From positions 1 to 5,085 of the forward strand of contig JAYEJJ010000069.1 in the NCBI GenBank assembly GCA_034660495.1: DNA of 5,085 nt, in the 5' to 3' direction. Shown one piece after another: positions 4,914 through 5,085 of the stretch (its first letter is position 1; each line of letters opens with the position of its first letter). Made by a program: the position numbers and the translations under genes. The notes below the pieces were generated by a model, which saw nothing but the letters and a program-made list of their open reading frames with translations, ran no database searches and was not told the origin of the DNA. This stretch comes from DATFJZ01 sp034660495. GTDB lineage: Bacteria > Desulfobacterota > Desulfobacteria > Desulfobacterales > Desulfobacteraceae.

Positions 4914-5035
4914 GTTACTTGTTACTTGTTACTTGTTTCTTGTTTCTTGTTTCTTGTTTCTTGTTTCTTGTTTCTTGTTTCTTGTTTCTTGTCTCTTGTT
5001 TCTTGTCTCTTGTTTCAAGTTTCTTATAAACGTCC
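4897..5035. repeat. Inverted repeats flanking the heptamer tract
   Basis: GAAACTTGAAA (4897-4907) is the exact reverse complement of 5013-5023, and GGACGTT (4910-4916) is the exact reverse complement of 5029-5035. The pairs interleave rather than nest, so only one can pair fully at a time. They suggest that the tract is part of a defined element rather than bare slippage DNA. Confidence 0.5.
4914..5025. repeat. Heptamer tandem repeat tract, 16 units
   Basis: Reading from 4914 in 7-base steps there are three GTTACTT, eight GTTTCTT, then GTCTCTT, GTTTCTT, GTCTCTT, GTTTCAA and GTTTCTT, ending at 5025. The central eight are identical. On the minus strand the units read AAGAAAC or AAGTAAC. The tract ends 113 bp before the start codon of the response regulator. 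Short heptamer tandem arrays are known from several bacteria, and such tracts change length by slippage. Confidence 0.97.
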
Positions 5036-5036
5036 A

Positions 5037-5050
5037 TGCCCTGACGGGCA
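5037..5050. repeat. Small hairpin TGCCC-TGAC-GGGCA
   Basis: A perfect 5-bp stem with a 4-nt loop lies just to the right of the flanking inverted repeat. It may belong to the same element or to the end of a gene beyond the window. The remaining bases to 5085 hold no frame I can assign. Confidence 0.3.
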
Positions 5051-5085
5051 CAACAAATCATGAAAGCCGTCTGCCGTCACTGGCT

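Noticed and set aside
4914..5025. Coding repeat protein made from the heptamer tract
   Set aside because: A 7-bp unit reads through all three frames, and some frames stay open only because the units lack stops. TAA appears in the GTTACTT units, and there is no start or domain.

Overview
The window looks like a piece of a mid-GC, Gram-negative, anaerobic bacterium. A sulfate-reducing Desulfobacterota (Desulfobacterales-like) genome is my best guess. The guess rests on an HdrC-type iron-sulfur protein, a receiver domain of the style found at the end of hybrid kinases in that group, and a secreted Do-type protease. No rRNA or tRNA is present to confirm it. Every recognisable gene lies on the minus strand, so the genes read from the right edge to the left.

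Right to left, the layout is as follows. (1) 4801-5085 has no gene. It holds a 112-bp tract of 16 tandem 7-bp units (GTTACTT/GTTTCTT) flanked by short inverted repeats, about 114 bp upstream of the next gene. (2) 4117-4800 is an OmpR-family response regulator. It is interrupted by a 7-bp tandem duplication and has lost one base near its end. (3) 3086-4115 is its partner sensor kinase. The N-terminal membrane segment and the C-terminal ATPase domain are present, but the second membrane segment, HAMP and phospho-acceptor histidine box are missing at a frame-changing junction. (4) 1462-2889 is an intact periplasmic serine protease of the Do/DegP family, followed by a perfect hairpin terminator. 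(5) 933-1397 has no convincing gene but holds several dyads, a promoter-like site and a copy of a dispersed repeat. (6) 440-793 is a receiver domain without its N-terminal strand and acidic pocket. (7) 1-287 is the start of an HdrC-like 4Fe-4S protein, interrupted by a 69-bp insertion that duplicates its cysteine motif and brings in a TAG stop.

The order regulator - kinase - degP suggests an envelope-stress module in which the two-component pair once controlled the protease. In this sequence four of the five genes carry lesions and only degP is clean. The lesions are of several kinds: a 36-bp direct repeat with insertion, a 7-bp duplication, a large deletion, and probable single-base shifts. 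This fits gene decay or repeat-driven variation better than simple base-calling error, but mis-assembly cannot be ruled out from sequence alone. I do not see a clear new multi-gene system. The most interesting signals are the heptamer tract upstream of the two-component genes, the heptamer duplication inside the regulator, and the repeat-bounded insertion in the HdrC-like gene, whose exact removal restores the frame.
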